Below, one piece after another: positions 56,939-64,000 of a stretch of 64,000 bases of DNA. Under the pieces are notes generated by a model that saw only the letters and a list, made by a program, of their open reading frames with translations, was not told where the DNA came from and made no database searches. The first letter of the stretch is position 1; each line of letters starts with the position of its first letter. Source of the DNA: Tardiphaga sp052076105 (GTDB taxonomy: Bacteria > Pseudomonadota > Alphaproteobacteria > Rhizobiales > Xanthobacteraceae); assembly GCF_052076105.1 (NCBI RefSeq), contig NZ_CP197245.1:372001-436000 (forward strand), in the 5' to 3' direction. Both the position numbers and the translations under genes were made by a program.

Positions 56939-57922
56939 TCACGCCTCCCCTTTGTCTTTGCGTGGGCGAAACAGAGCTCCAAGGGCCGAGAGCCCCTTGG
57001 GCGCATAGATCAGCATCAGCAGCAGCACCAGCGCATAGGCGATGTCCTGGAAGCGGCCGGTGCTGCGGAAGATTTCCGGCAGCAAAGACGCAACGATGGC
57101 GCCGACGACCGGACCGATCAGCGTGCCGACGCCGCCGACATAGAGCATCGTGAAGGTCACAATGACCATCTGCGGACCGAACACTTCGGGACTAATGAAG
57201 CCGACCGTATGCGCGAACAGCGATCCGGCCGCCGACGCATACAGTCCGGCGATGACGAAGGCGATGAGCTTGAAGCGCGAGATACGAATGCCGAGCGCAG
57301 CGGCGCCGTTCTCGCTTCCTGAAATGGCGCGCAGTCCGCGGCCAAAGCGGGAATCGCGCAGACGCTGCGAGATCCAGAAACCGACCAGCAGCAGCCCGCC
57401 GAGACAGAGCAACTTCAACCTTTCGTCTTCGACGGTCAGGCCGCCGATGCCGAGCGGCGGGATACCGGCATAGCCCATATAGCCCTGGGTCAGACTGGTC
57501 CACTGGACCGAGATGTCATAGGTGATGAGGCCCAGTGCGAAGGTCGCCATCGCGAGATAGTGGCCGCGCAGGCGCAGGGTGGGATAGCCGATCACGAGCG
57601 CAGCTATTCCCGCAACGCCCATCGAAGCGATGAGGGCGAGCGCAGGCTCCCAATTGTACTGCACGCAGAGAATGGCGCTGCCATAGCCGCCGATACAGGC
57701 AAAGGCGTTCTGGCCGAAGGATGCCTGCCCCGTATAGCCCATGAAGAAATTCAATCCGAGGCAAAAGATGCCGTAGATCATCGCGAGCTGCATCACCGTC
57801 AGCAGGTAGCCGCCATAAACGAGGACGGCGACGAATAGCAGCACTCCGGCGCCGAGCAGGCCGAGGGAGAAACGATCCAGACGAGGAGCTGGCTTAGGTG
57901 AAGTAATAGCGAGCGAGGTCAT
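56939..57922 (-). CDS. Branched-chain-type ABC permease (LivM-like), second system
   Basis: A 327-residue permease with QLAMIYGIFCLGLNFFMGYT GQASFGQNAF, PTLRLRGHYLAMATFALGLI, the coupling region RGLRAISGSENGAAALGIRI and the end YAPKGLSALGALFRPRK. The family start is MTSLAITSPKPAPRLDRFSL at 57922. It overlaps the livF stop by 29 bases; the longer frame above is a shadow of livF. Confidence 0.92.
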   Translation of the reverse strand: MTSLAITSPKPAPRLDRFSLGLLGAGVLLFVAVLVYGGYLLTVMQLAMIYGIFCLGLNFFMGYTGQASFGQNAFACIGGYGSAILCVQYNWEPALALIASMGVAGIAALVIGYPTLRLRGHYLAMATFALGLITYDISVQWTSLTQGYMGYAGIPPLGIGGLTVEDERLKLLCLGGLLLVGFWISQRLRDSRFGRGLRAISGSENGAAALGIRISRFKLIAFVIAGLYASAAGSLFAHTVGFISPEVFGPQMVIVTFTMLYVGGVGTLIGPVVGAIVASLLPEIFRSTGRFQDIAYALVLLLMLIYAPKGLSALGALFRPRKDKGEA

Positions 57923-58619
57923 GATGCGATTCAATCTCCTGTGTCGGCAACTCGGCCCGAACGCTTCCAGAGGCAAGAATGTAAACACGCTGGGCGAGCT
58001 TGAGCGCCAGCGGCGCTTTCTGCTCGACCAGCAAAATGCCGAGGCCCTCTTTGTTGAGAGCGCCGAGCGTCGACAGAATTTCGGAGGCGACGCGCGGCGC
58101 CAGGCCAAGCGACGGCTCGTCGAGAATGAGCAGCTTCGGATCAGCCATCAATGCGCGGCCGACGGCCAGCATCTGCTGCTCACCGCCGGACATCGACGAA
58201 GCAGTCTGGTCGATGCGTTCGCGCAGCCGTGGAAACAGGGAGAACACCTTCTCCAGCTGCCGCTCGGTGTGGGCCTGCGGTCCGGACAGTTTGTAGGCGC
58301 CCAGTTGCAGGTTCTCCCGCACGCTCATGTCACCGAACAAACCGCGCCCTTCCTGCACCATGATGATGCCGAGCCCGGCCAGTTCATGGGTGCGCAGATG
58401 GGTAACGTCCCGGCCGTTGAAAACAATCTGGCCGGTGCTGGCGATCAGCCGCGTGATGGCGCGGAGCAAGGTTGTCTTGCCCGCCCCGTTCGGCCCCAGA
58501 ATGGTGACGAATTCGCCCGGGGCCACATGGAGCGCAGTCGACCGCAGCGCTTCGATATGACCATAGCGCGCCGTGAGATCGCGCACCGCGATCAGCGGGG
58601 TGATGTCCGCCGCCGTCAT
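57894..58619 (-). CDS. Branched-chain-type ABC ATPase (LivF-like), second system
   Basis: A 241-residue ATPase with Walker A LGPNGAGKTTLLRA, LGIIMVQEGRGLFGDMSVRE, signature SSMSGGEQQMLAVGRALMAD and Walker B LLILDEPSLGLAPRV. It overlaps the binding-protein gene by four bases and livM by 29, so its transcript is one with theirs. Confidence 0.92.
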   Translation of the reverse strand: MTAADITPLIAVRDLTARYGHIEALRSTALHVAPGEFVTILGPNGAGKTTLLRAITRLIASTGQIVFNGRDVTHLRTHELAGLGIIMVQEGRGLFGDMSVRENLQLGAYKLSGPQAHTERQLEKVFSLFPRLRERIDQTASSMSGGEQQMLAVGRALMADPKLLILDEPSLGLAPRVASEILSTLGALNKEGLGILLVEQKAPLALKLAQRVYILASGSVRAELPTQEIESHHDLARYYFT

Positions 58620-59767
58620 TTCTTGAGAACCAGAACGCCGTCCTTCACGGACGCGATCACATAGGGATTCCTGGTGATGCCAATATGGTTCTCGGCGCTG
58701 AAGTCGTAGGACGCGCCTGCACCATCGTAATGGCCGAGTTTCTCGAAGGCATCGCGCACGGCCATCCCGTCGGTCGAGTTCGCCTTCTTCATGGCGGCGG
58801 TCATCATCATGATGGAGTCCCAGGCGCGTGACGCCTGCGCGTTGTCGGACTTACCGAACTTGGCTTTCATCGCCTTGACGAACGGCTCCGCGGCCGCACG
58901 TGCTGCAGGGTCCGTGATGACGCTGATATCATCAGCCGCCACCTGGATGAGGGGCGACGGAACTAGATACTGGTCGCCAAGCACCTTGCCCGCCGAGAGC
59001 AAGATATCGAGTTCGTTGATGCTGCCCAGCATCAGCATCTTGGTCAGCCCGAGGCTGCGGATATTGTTAGCGACGGTGACCACCGCATTGCCCTGCCCAA
59101 GCATGATGATCGCGCCGGCGCCAGCCGCATTGATGCGCCCGATCTGAACGCTGAAGTCGGCGTCATCCTGCTGGTAGGACTCGTTGGCCACGACGGTGAG
59201 CCCGAATTCCTCGGCGCCCTTTTCCGCCAGACCGCGCATCAACAGGCTGTACGGGCTCGGATCGGAGAGAATGCCGACCTTGCGGATCTCGGTCTTGTCC
59301 TTGAGGTACTGATAGCGCGCATCCACCTCGAATTTGGGCGGCGGCAGGAACTGGAAGGCCCACTTCTGCTCGTCCGGCTGGCGCGGCAAAATCGAGCAGA
59401 GGAACATCGGCAGCTTGGCTCTGGAGACGAAGCTCGCGGCGGCAAAGTTGCCGGCCGAAATGCAGCCGCTGTCGAAGGCTGCGACCTTGTCGTCCGTCAT
59501 CATCTTGCGATAGACGACCACCGCCTGCTGCGGCGTCGACTTGTTGTCCTCGATCACCAGTTCGAGCTTCTTGCCGAGGACACCGCCTTGCGCATTGACC
59601 GCCTCAACGGCGATCTGCATCCCGTCGCGCCAGTGACCGTCGGTCGCCGACCCGTAGCCCGTCAAACCCAGCGACGATCCGATCTTGATCGTTTGCTGCG
59701 CAGACGCCGGCATTGCCAGCGTGAGCGCGAACAGCGTGGCGCAAATTGACGCCTTGCGTGGTCTCAT
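58616..59767 (-). CDS. Branched-chain-type ABC solute-binding protein, second system
   Basis: A 383-residue periplasmic binding protein. Signal peptide: ASICATLFALTLAMPASAQQ. Mature TIKIGSSLGLTGYGSATDGH is followed by VEAVNAQGGVLGKKLELVIE DNKST, the Peripla_BP_6 start. An unusual cysteine pair (FDSGC ISAG, FLCSIL) could form a disulfide. It heads the Liv operon and follows the aldolase gene by 68 bases. The ligand is unknown; aromatic or heterocyclic acids are common for such orphan-regulated systems. Confidence 0.9.
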   Translation of the reverse strand: MRPRKASICATLFALTLAMPASAQQTIKIGSSLGLTGYGSATDGHWRDGMQIAVEAVNAQGGVLGKKLELVIEDNKSTPQQAVVVYRKMMTDDKVAAFDSGCISAGNFAAASFVSRAKLPMFLCSILPRQPDEQKWAFQFLPPPKFEVDARYQYLKDKTEIRKVGILSDPSPYSLLMRGLAEKGAEEFGLTVVANESYQQDDADFSVQIGRINAAGAGAIIMLGQGNAVVTVANNIRSLGLTKMLMLGSINELDILLSAGKVLGDQYLVPSPLIQVAADDISVITDPAARAAAEPFVKAMKAKFGKSDNAQASRAWDSIMMMTAAMKKANSTDGMAVRDAFEKLGHYDGAGASYDFSAENHIGITRNPYVIASVKDGVLVLKK

Positions 59768-59835
59768 GTTTCCGTCCCCTGTCTGTTTTTTCTCAGCTTG
59801 AACGCTGATTGCAGATTGATTGGTCTAATGTGCGC

Positions 59836-60600
59836 TCATCCAACCTTGTCCCGGACATCGCGCAGGCCGGCGGTCGCCGCCTGACGCAGAAAGCCCTGAT
59901 CCGACGAGAGCACGAAGACGCTGGCACCGAGCGAATTCAGCCAGGCGGCCTCGGTCGCATTGCCGACATAGACGCTGATCGGCTTGTTGGCCTTGCGTGC
60001 GGCCTCCGAGATGCGTTCGACTGCGCGCAACACATCGGGCGGATCCTTCGATTCATCGCCAAAGGCCGCGGTCAGGTCACCCCGCCCGATGAACAGCGAG
60101 TCGACGCCGTCCACGGCTGCGATGGCGTCAATCTCGTCCAGCGCCACCGGATCCTCGATCTGGGCTACGAACACCATCCGGGCATCCGAATCCGCAATGT
60201 GCCGCCACATCGGTATGCCGGAATAGCGACCCGCGCGCGTGCTGGTCGCAAAGCCGCGGCTGCCGCCGCGATAGCGCAACATCGCGGCCACCTCGCGCGC
60301 ATAGGCCGCGCTCTTGACATGAGGGACGAGAACGCCGGTCGCGCCGCAATCGAGCACCGAGAGAATGGCCTCGGGTCCCGGCACCCGAACCAGCGCCGGC
60401 GTGTCGGTTGCCCGTGCAGCCATCAACGCGATGTCGCTGCTGGTACGATCGAATGGCCCATGTTCCTGATCGATCACGACGAAGTCGTAACCGATCTCGC
60501 CGAGGATTTCGGTGCCATGACCGGTCGGTGTCTTCAGAAAGGTGCCGACGAGTTTCTGACCGCCAAGCATACGCTGCCGGAATGTGGAAGCAGTTGTCAT
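59836..60600 (-). CDS. HpcH/HpaI-family class II aldolase
   Basis: A 254-residue metal-dependent retro-aldolase or citrate-lyase-like enzyme. Family segments are GTEILGEIGYDFVVIDQEHG PFD, LVRVPGPEAILSVLDCGATG, the VLVPHVKSA loop, MVFVAQIEDPVALDEIDAIA with the metal-binding glutamate, and SLFIGRGDLTAAFG with the metal aspartate. Members cleave 2-keto-4-hydroxy acids to pyruvate plus an aldehyde, as in homoprotocatechuate or sugar-acid breakdown. The product aldehyde could be taken by the aldehyde dehydrogenase at 48207. AGGA lies before the ATG. Confidence 0.9.
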   Translation of the reverse strand: MTTASTFRQRMLGGQKLVGTFLKTPTGHGTEILGEIGYDFVVIDQEHGPFDRTSSDIALMAARATDTPALVRVPGPEAILSVLDCGATGVLVPHVKSAAYAREVAAMLRYRGGSRGFATSTRAGRYSGIPMWRHIADSDARMVFVAQIEDPVALDEIDAIAAVDGVDSLFIGRGDLTAAFGDESKDPPDVLRAVERISEAARKANKPISVYVGNATEAAWLNSLGASVFVLSSDQGFLRQAATAGLRDVRDKVG

Positions 60601-60639
60601 CTTTGATAATCCTGTTGCCGTTGCTGGGTGGGCTGCCGG

Positions 60640-61539
60640 TTACGGCATCGGATATTCGTCGGCGTTCAGGATCCAGCCGGGCTTCTGCGAGAAGTCGAGC
60701 CGCGGCGGACAGAAGATGTCGACAAGCTGGTTGAAGTCACTTCCACGGGCCTCGGTGGTGTGAATCGAGGGCGGCGGAATGACGGCGATGGACGGCGTCT
60801 TGCACAGTTCATGATCGTCCTTGCGCCAGTTCTTCTTGTTGATCGTCCAGGGCCAGCGCAGATGATGAATGAACTCACCCTCCACCGCGAGCGAGCACTG
60901 CTCGAAGTCGTCGTGATGGTGCGGCGACAGCTTGCTGGGATCGCGAGGGCCGTTATAGCCGTCGAGATAGTTCACCATGATGGTGGTGCAACGCCAGATG
61001 CGACCGAAGCGGCCCGGCTCCGGCGGCACGTCGAGACTGTAGACGCGCAGACGAAAGCCGTCTTTCGGCGCCGGCCACGGCTCCAGCGGTGCGACGTAAG
61101 GCTTGGCCGTCGCATAGGAAGCCGCATTGGCGCATTTCGCCGCGAGATCCTCCGACCGCGTGGTGAAGATGCGAACGATCTTGCCGGCTTCGATAATCTT
61201 GATGCTGGACCGTCCAGGCGGCACAAACGCCAGAGACCGGCCATTGACGCGCTGCGTGCCGTCCGCCGTGGTGATCTCCACGACCACCTTGGGATCGGAC
61301 AACAGGACGGCATATTCGTCCGGCTGCTCCTCGCGCGCCAGCACGCCGCCTGCCTTTCCTTCCGTATGCACGAGCAAGAAGTTCTGACCGCGCCCATACC
61401 AGCTCTTGCCTGACGGTCCATCCTCCTGCGGCGGCTCGTCATAGAAGCGGAGATATTCCGCCTGGCCGAAAGGGCCCGCAGGCGCTGCGCTTGCAGCTGC
61501 GGGCGCAAGCTTGGCCCTCGGATCGGTCGTGTCGTACAT
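60640..61539 (-). CDS. Cupin-like metal-binding protein, hypothetical
   Basis: A 299-residue protein with beta-rich sequence. A first half without ligands (FLLVHTEGKAGGVLAREEQP ... RSLAFVPPGRSSIKI) is followed by a second half with a likely metal site: SPHHHDDFEQCSLAVEGEFI HHL and the later IPPPSIHTTEA. This H-H-E...H spacing suits a bicupin with one working domain. I do not recognise an exact family; dioxygenase, isomerase or decarboxylase chemistry are all possible. It lies 39 bases before the aldolase gene in the operon, so a ring-opening or isomerising step is an attractive guess, nothing more. Confidence 0.72.
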   Translation of the reverse strand: MYDTTDPRAKLAPAAASAAPAGPFGQAEYLRFYDEPPQEDGPSGKSWYGRGQNFLLVHTEGKAGGVLAREEQPDEYAVLLSDPKVVVEITTADGTQRVNGRSLAFVPPGRSSIKIIEAGKIVRIFTTRSEDLAAKCANAASYATAKPYVAPLEPWPAPKDGFRLRVYSLDVPPEPGRFGRIWRCTTIMVNYLDGYNGPRDPSKLSPHHHDDFEQCSLAVEGEFIHHLRWPWTINKKNWRKDDHELCKTPSIAVIPPPSIHTTEARGSDFNQLVDIFCPPRLDFSQKPGWILNADEYPMP

Positions 61540-61618
61540 GTGGAATCTCCCTTGATGTCAATTCTGGGAACCGGCGTTTCACGATGCGCCGGCCTGAGAT
61601 TGTGCCTTGTCCGGAAAG

Positions 61619-62560
61619 CTAACTGGTCCGCGCCGTAGCGACGTCCGCTTCGATACCCAGCGCGCGCGCGGTGTTGCCGGAGACCATCTTGCGGATCTGA
61701 TCGTCGTCGTAGCCCAGATCCATGCAGAGCCTGATGCCGCGGCGAAAGCCATCGAGCGGGCTGAAGGTCCCGGTCTGGCCGAGGTCGGAGCACAGCATCG
61801 TCTGCTCCACGCCCGCGGCCTCGATCTGGTCCCGCAGGTCCTCGGCCTCGCGGCTCTTGAACTTGCAACCGTCGAGAAACATGCAGAGCGAGTGTTCGAC
61901 GAAGGCTCCCATCGCTGCGATGCCTTTGACGTCATTCAACGACGCATCGACGATGTCCTCCGGATGGGTGAACACCAGACGCTTGACGCCCCGGCGCTGC
62001 GCCTCTTCGAAGATCACCCAGGTCTCGCTGACATGCAGGTGGCCACTGGCCAGCACCATGTCGTTGCGCGCGACGATGTCGATAATTTCCTTCATGTCGT
62101 CGCGCACCGACTTGTCGTCGTTCAATACCGGAATCGCGGTGACCGGTCGCATCCGCTCGGTGGAGGCCGGGTGCACCCATTGAGCAGACGCCTGCCATCG
62201 CAGATGGTTTGCGGCGGCCAGCGTGGGAAGCCAGACGATCCTGCCGCCCAGCGCGGCGGTGTGCTCGACCGCATAGGGGTTGAGACCGCCCACCACATTA
62301 TTGAGCACGATGCTGGAATAGATCTTCGTCTTCAGCTCGGGAAAATGCTGCCGGATCAACTCGGCCGTCATGACGCCGCTGTAGTCGTGATCCTTGGTGA
62401 CGACCGCGGCGAAGCCAGCCTGGGAGGCCTGCTGAAGCAACGTGACGTGGTCGATGCCACGCGGCGCGATAGACGGCCCGCTATGCACATGCGGATCAAT
62501 CGCGCCTTTCAGCAGCGCGTCGATGCGCGCCTCGACCTTGGGGTCAGCTTTCTCTGTCAT
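61619..62560 (-). CDS. DUF6282 metal-dependent-hydrolase-like protein
   Basis: A 313-residue protein with amidohydrolase-like metal residues: HxH in GAIDPHVHSGPSIAPRG near residue 23, VVTKDHDYSG, a histidine in LASGHLHVSETW, another in LVFTHPEDIVDAS, and an aspartate in MLCSDLGQTGTF. This pattern corresponds to DUF6282, related to the TIM-barrel amidohydrolase superfamily; no activity is assigned in the knowledge available to me. The family start is MTEKADPKVEAR at 62560; an ATG at 62608 is possible. It is the first gene of the minus-strand operon next to the IclR gene, so its substrate is probably the imported compound or its first product. Confidence 0.82.
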   Translation of the reverse strand: MTEKADPKVEARIDALLKGAIDPHVHSGPSIAPRGIDHVTLLQQASQAGFAAVVTKDHDYSGVMTAELIRQHFPELKTKIYSSIVLNNVVGGLNPYAVEHTAALGGRIVWLPTLAAANHLRWQASAQWVHPASTERMRPVTAIPVLNDDKSVRDDMKEIIDIVARNDMVLASGHLHVSETWVIFEEAQRRGVKRLVFTHPEDIVDASLNDVKGIAAMGAFVEHSLCMFLDGCKFKSREAEDLRDQIEAAGVEQTMLCSDLGQTGTFSPLDGFRRGIRLCMDLGYDDDQIRKMVSGNTARALGIEADVATARTS

Positions 62561-62609
62561 TCCCTCACCGCATTTTGTCCGACCGTCCGCAAAGACTGTC
62601 GATTTCATT

Positions 62610-62632
62610 GATGTTCGCGAGAGCGGAACATC
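62610..62632. promoter_or_regulatory. Candidate IclR-family operator (inverted repeat)
   Basis: GATGTTC-N9-GAACATC is a perfect 7-bp inverted repeat in the divergent gap between the DUF6282 gene and the IclR gene. Similar flanks TCGATTTCATT (just left) and TCGTTTCATT (just right) form a direct repeat around it. A second smaller palindrome, TTCCGGAA (62677-62684), is closer to the iclR side. Assignment to IclR is inference from position. Confidence 0.55.
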
Positions 62633-62777
62633 GTTTCATTTTAGGATACCGGCCGGCGCGACGTCGTGTCAATAGTTTCCGGAATTGCGATCACGAACCT
62701 CCACGCATCAATCACATTGCACTTGCAATCCACTCCGCTACGTTGTTCAGCACTCGGGAACATGAAGTTGAGAAACG

Positions 62778-63599
62778 ATGAGCGATTCAGGATCAAGCGG
62801 CGTCCACTCCGTGCAGTTGGCTATCGACGTGCTGGAGGCCGTTGCATTCTCCGACGATGAGCTGGGCGTGACGCAGATCGCCGACCGTCTGGGCATGACG
62901 AAGGGATCGGTGCATCGGCATCTGCAGACGCTGGTCGACCGCGGCTATCTCACGCAGAATTCCAGCACCTCGCGCTACAGCATCGGTCCGAAAGGCCGGC
63001 TGCTCGCCCGGCATGCACCGGATGCGGATCTCATCCAGCTCGCGGAAGGACCGATGCGGCAGTTGCGTGATGCGCTTGGTCATTTCGTCGTGCTCTCCGA
63101 GATGACGCCGCGCGGCGCGTTGATCCTCCACAAGCTGTCGGGCACGGCAGCGATTGAACTTGGCGTCCGGCCGGGCAGCGAATTGACCTTCCATGCGTCG
63201 GCGCAGGGAAAGGTCCTGCTCGCTTTCGCCCCCAGCCCCATGAGGGCGCGCGTCCTCGCGCAGCCCCTGCAGCGCTTCACCGACAAGACCGTCGTGTCCG
63301 TCCGCAAGCTCGAGCAGGAATATCTGGATATCGTGCGTCTTGGATTTGCCACGGCCCCCGAGCAAAGCTTGATCGGAATGAATGCGGTGGCCGCGCCGAT
63401 CTTCGACGCCCAGGATGCCTGCATCGCCTCGATCGCCATCGTGGCATCGATCCAGGTCCTGCCGGAGAAGACACGGCCATCCGATGTCGCCCAGCTCATC
63501 GAGGCGGCACGCCAAATCTCGCACAAGCTCGGCCATGGCCGCGGCGCGCATCAGCCACCGCCCGTCAAGCGCAGCGCGCGGACTGCGCGCCCGCGTTAA
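62778..63599 (+). CDS. IclR-family transcriptional regulator
   Basis: A 273-residue regulator. The N-terminal winged helix is VTQIADRLGMTKGSVHRHLQ TLVDRGYL with the wing SSTSRYSIGPKG. The IclR ligand domain follows (LGVRPGSELTFHASAQGKVLLAF ... EEQ-like KLEQEYLDIVRLGFATAPEQ ... NAVAAPIFDAQDACIASIAI). It has a basic C-terminal tail. It is divergent from the DUF6282/cupin/aldolase/Liv operon and overlaps the convergent dihydroorotate-dehydrogenase-like stop by four bases. It should respond to a pathway carboxylate or aromatic and control the operon. Confidence 0.92.
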   Translation: MSDSGSSGVHSVQLAIDVLEAVAFSDDELGVTQIADRLGMTKGSVHRHLQTLVDRGYLTQNSSTSRYSIGPKGRLLARHAPDADLIQLAEGPMRQLRDALGHFVVLSEMTPRGALILHKLSGTAAIELGVRPGSELTFHASAQGKVLLAFAPSPMRARVLAQPLQRFTDKTVVSVRKLEQEYLDIVRLGFATAPEQSLIGMNAVAAPIFDAQDACIASIAIVASIQVLPEKTRPSDVAQLIEAARQISHKLGHGRGAHQPPPVKRSARTARPR

Positions 63600-64000
63600 T
63601 GCTGATCGGCAATGTATTTTCTCCAGTTGTCGGTGCGCAGGGGCATATCGGCGAATGTCTTGCGCTGGTCTGCAGCCCTGCCGACCAGTTCGGCAGCGGT
63701 CATCTGCTTGCCGCGCAGGTAAGCGTCGAGTTCATCCAGTGCGGATGACAGCACGGCAGCGCCGCGCAGCATCACGGCCGATGCCATCTCCACCGCGCTA
63801 GCGCCGGCGAGCATCATGCGTGCGACATCAAGACCCGTACGCGCGCCATTGGTCGCGATCAGCGGCTTGTCGCCGCCAAGCTGTTGCCGCGACACCGCCA
63901 GCCAGTGACACGTGAGCGGCAGATTCCAGTATCCACCAACGCCCAGCGTCGTTCCCAGAAAGGGCTGCATCGTCTCGACATCCGGTATGAAGCCGAGCAA
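63596..64000 (-). CDS. Dihydroorotate dehydrogenase-like flavoprotein (5' end cut by window edge)
   Basis: The 134 residues visible are the C-terminal end of a TIM-barrel FMN enzyme of the DHODH/PreA family. PLIATNGARTGLDVARMMLA with GASAVEMASAVMLRGAAV is the phosphate-binding C-terminal part, and the ending LVGRAADQRKTFADMPLRTD matches PreA/DHODH-like helices. The ATG-like start at the edge is inside the real gene, so the start lies beyond 64000. Neighbouring context (catabolic, IclR-linked, pairs with SDR and flavoprotein) favours a catabolic dihydropyrimidine- or heterocycle-type dehydrogenase over pyrimidine synthesis, but this is inference. Confidence 0.8.
   Translation of the reverse strand: MLGFIPDVETMQPFLGTTLGVGGYWNLPLTCHWLAVSRQQLGGDKPLIATNGARTGLDVARMMLAGASAVEMASAVMLRGAAVLSSALDELDAYLRGKQMTAAELVGRAADQRKTFADMPLRTDNWRKYIADQH

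Overview
The window is GC-rich, gene-dense chromosomal DNA from an alphaproteobacterium, most likely the Bradyrhizobium / Rhodopseudomonas / Afipia group (Nitrobacteraceae). The support is an alphaproteobacterial major porin (51761-53287), DUF6455 and DUF1499 proteins, many LivFGHMK and Bug-type uptake systems, a SoxBDAG sarcosine oxidase, and several families of short palindromic intergenic repeats of the kind common in these genomes. There is no intact tRNA, rRNA, IS element, integrase, phage gene or CRISPR array. The assignment to this group is inference from gene content; no database was searched.

Layout. 1-19991 is a mosaic of short operons: a DUF3592 protein and a LysE exporter; an ArsR regulator with two SRPBCC proteins; an acyl-CoA synthetase; DUF1499; a PLP aminotransferase; a CPA2 antiporter; ribB; glutaryl-CoA dehydrogenase; an Rrf2 regulator with a thioredoxin-reductase-like flavoprotein; an MBL hydrolase; a secreted beta-propeller lactonase; a TonB receptor divergent from nikR; and an aldo/keto reductase. 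20335-25386 is the sarcosine oxidase operon soxBDAG. 25560-37161 is a divergent catabolic locus around a GntR regulator. One arm holds a class II aldolase, a dipeptide-type ABC importer and a hydroxyacid dehydrogenase. The other holds an acetylpolyamine-amidohydrolase-like deacetylase, a GABA-type aminotransferase and an M20 deacylase. 38743-43314 is a complete branched-chain-amino-acid-type ABC operon. 43472-46524 carries the betaine-lipid genes btaA and btaB with a putative flippase. 46743-47808 holds a small protein and a sirtuin. 48207-64000 is a second catabolic region: ALDH, two SDRs, an orphan Bug protein, a porin, a quinone-reductase-like flavoprotein, a second LivFMGH+K system, an HpcH/HpaI aldolase, a cupin-like protein and a DUF6282 metal-hydrolase-like protein, divergent from an IclR regulator, ending in a truncated dihydroorotate-dehydrogenase-like gene.

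The strongest regulatory signals are sites whose class matches the genes beside them. A textbook NikR operator (GTATGA-N16-TCATAC) lies between nikR and the TonB receptor, marking the receptor as a nickel-uptake candidate. A Pho-box direct repeat (CTGTCAC-N4-CTGTCGT) lies between btaA and btaB, fitting phosphate-starvation control of phosphorus-free membrane lipid synthesis. A short palindrome lies before the ArsR/SRPBCC operon, and a 7-bp inverted repeat lies in the IclR divergent region.

The most unusual structure outside genes is the set of paired palindromic repeats. One composite family of about 190-210 bp sits at convergent gene ends and can supply the upstream gene's stop codon. A second family gives three nearly size-identical (121-122 bp) elements with long inverted ends. 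The two catabolic loci are the best candidates for undescribed pathways; their substrates cannot be named from sequence alone.
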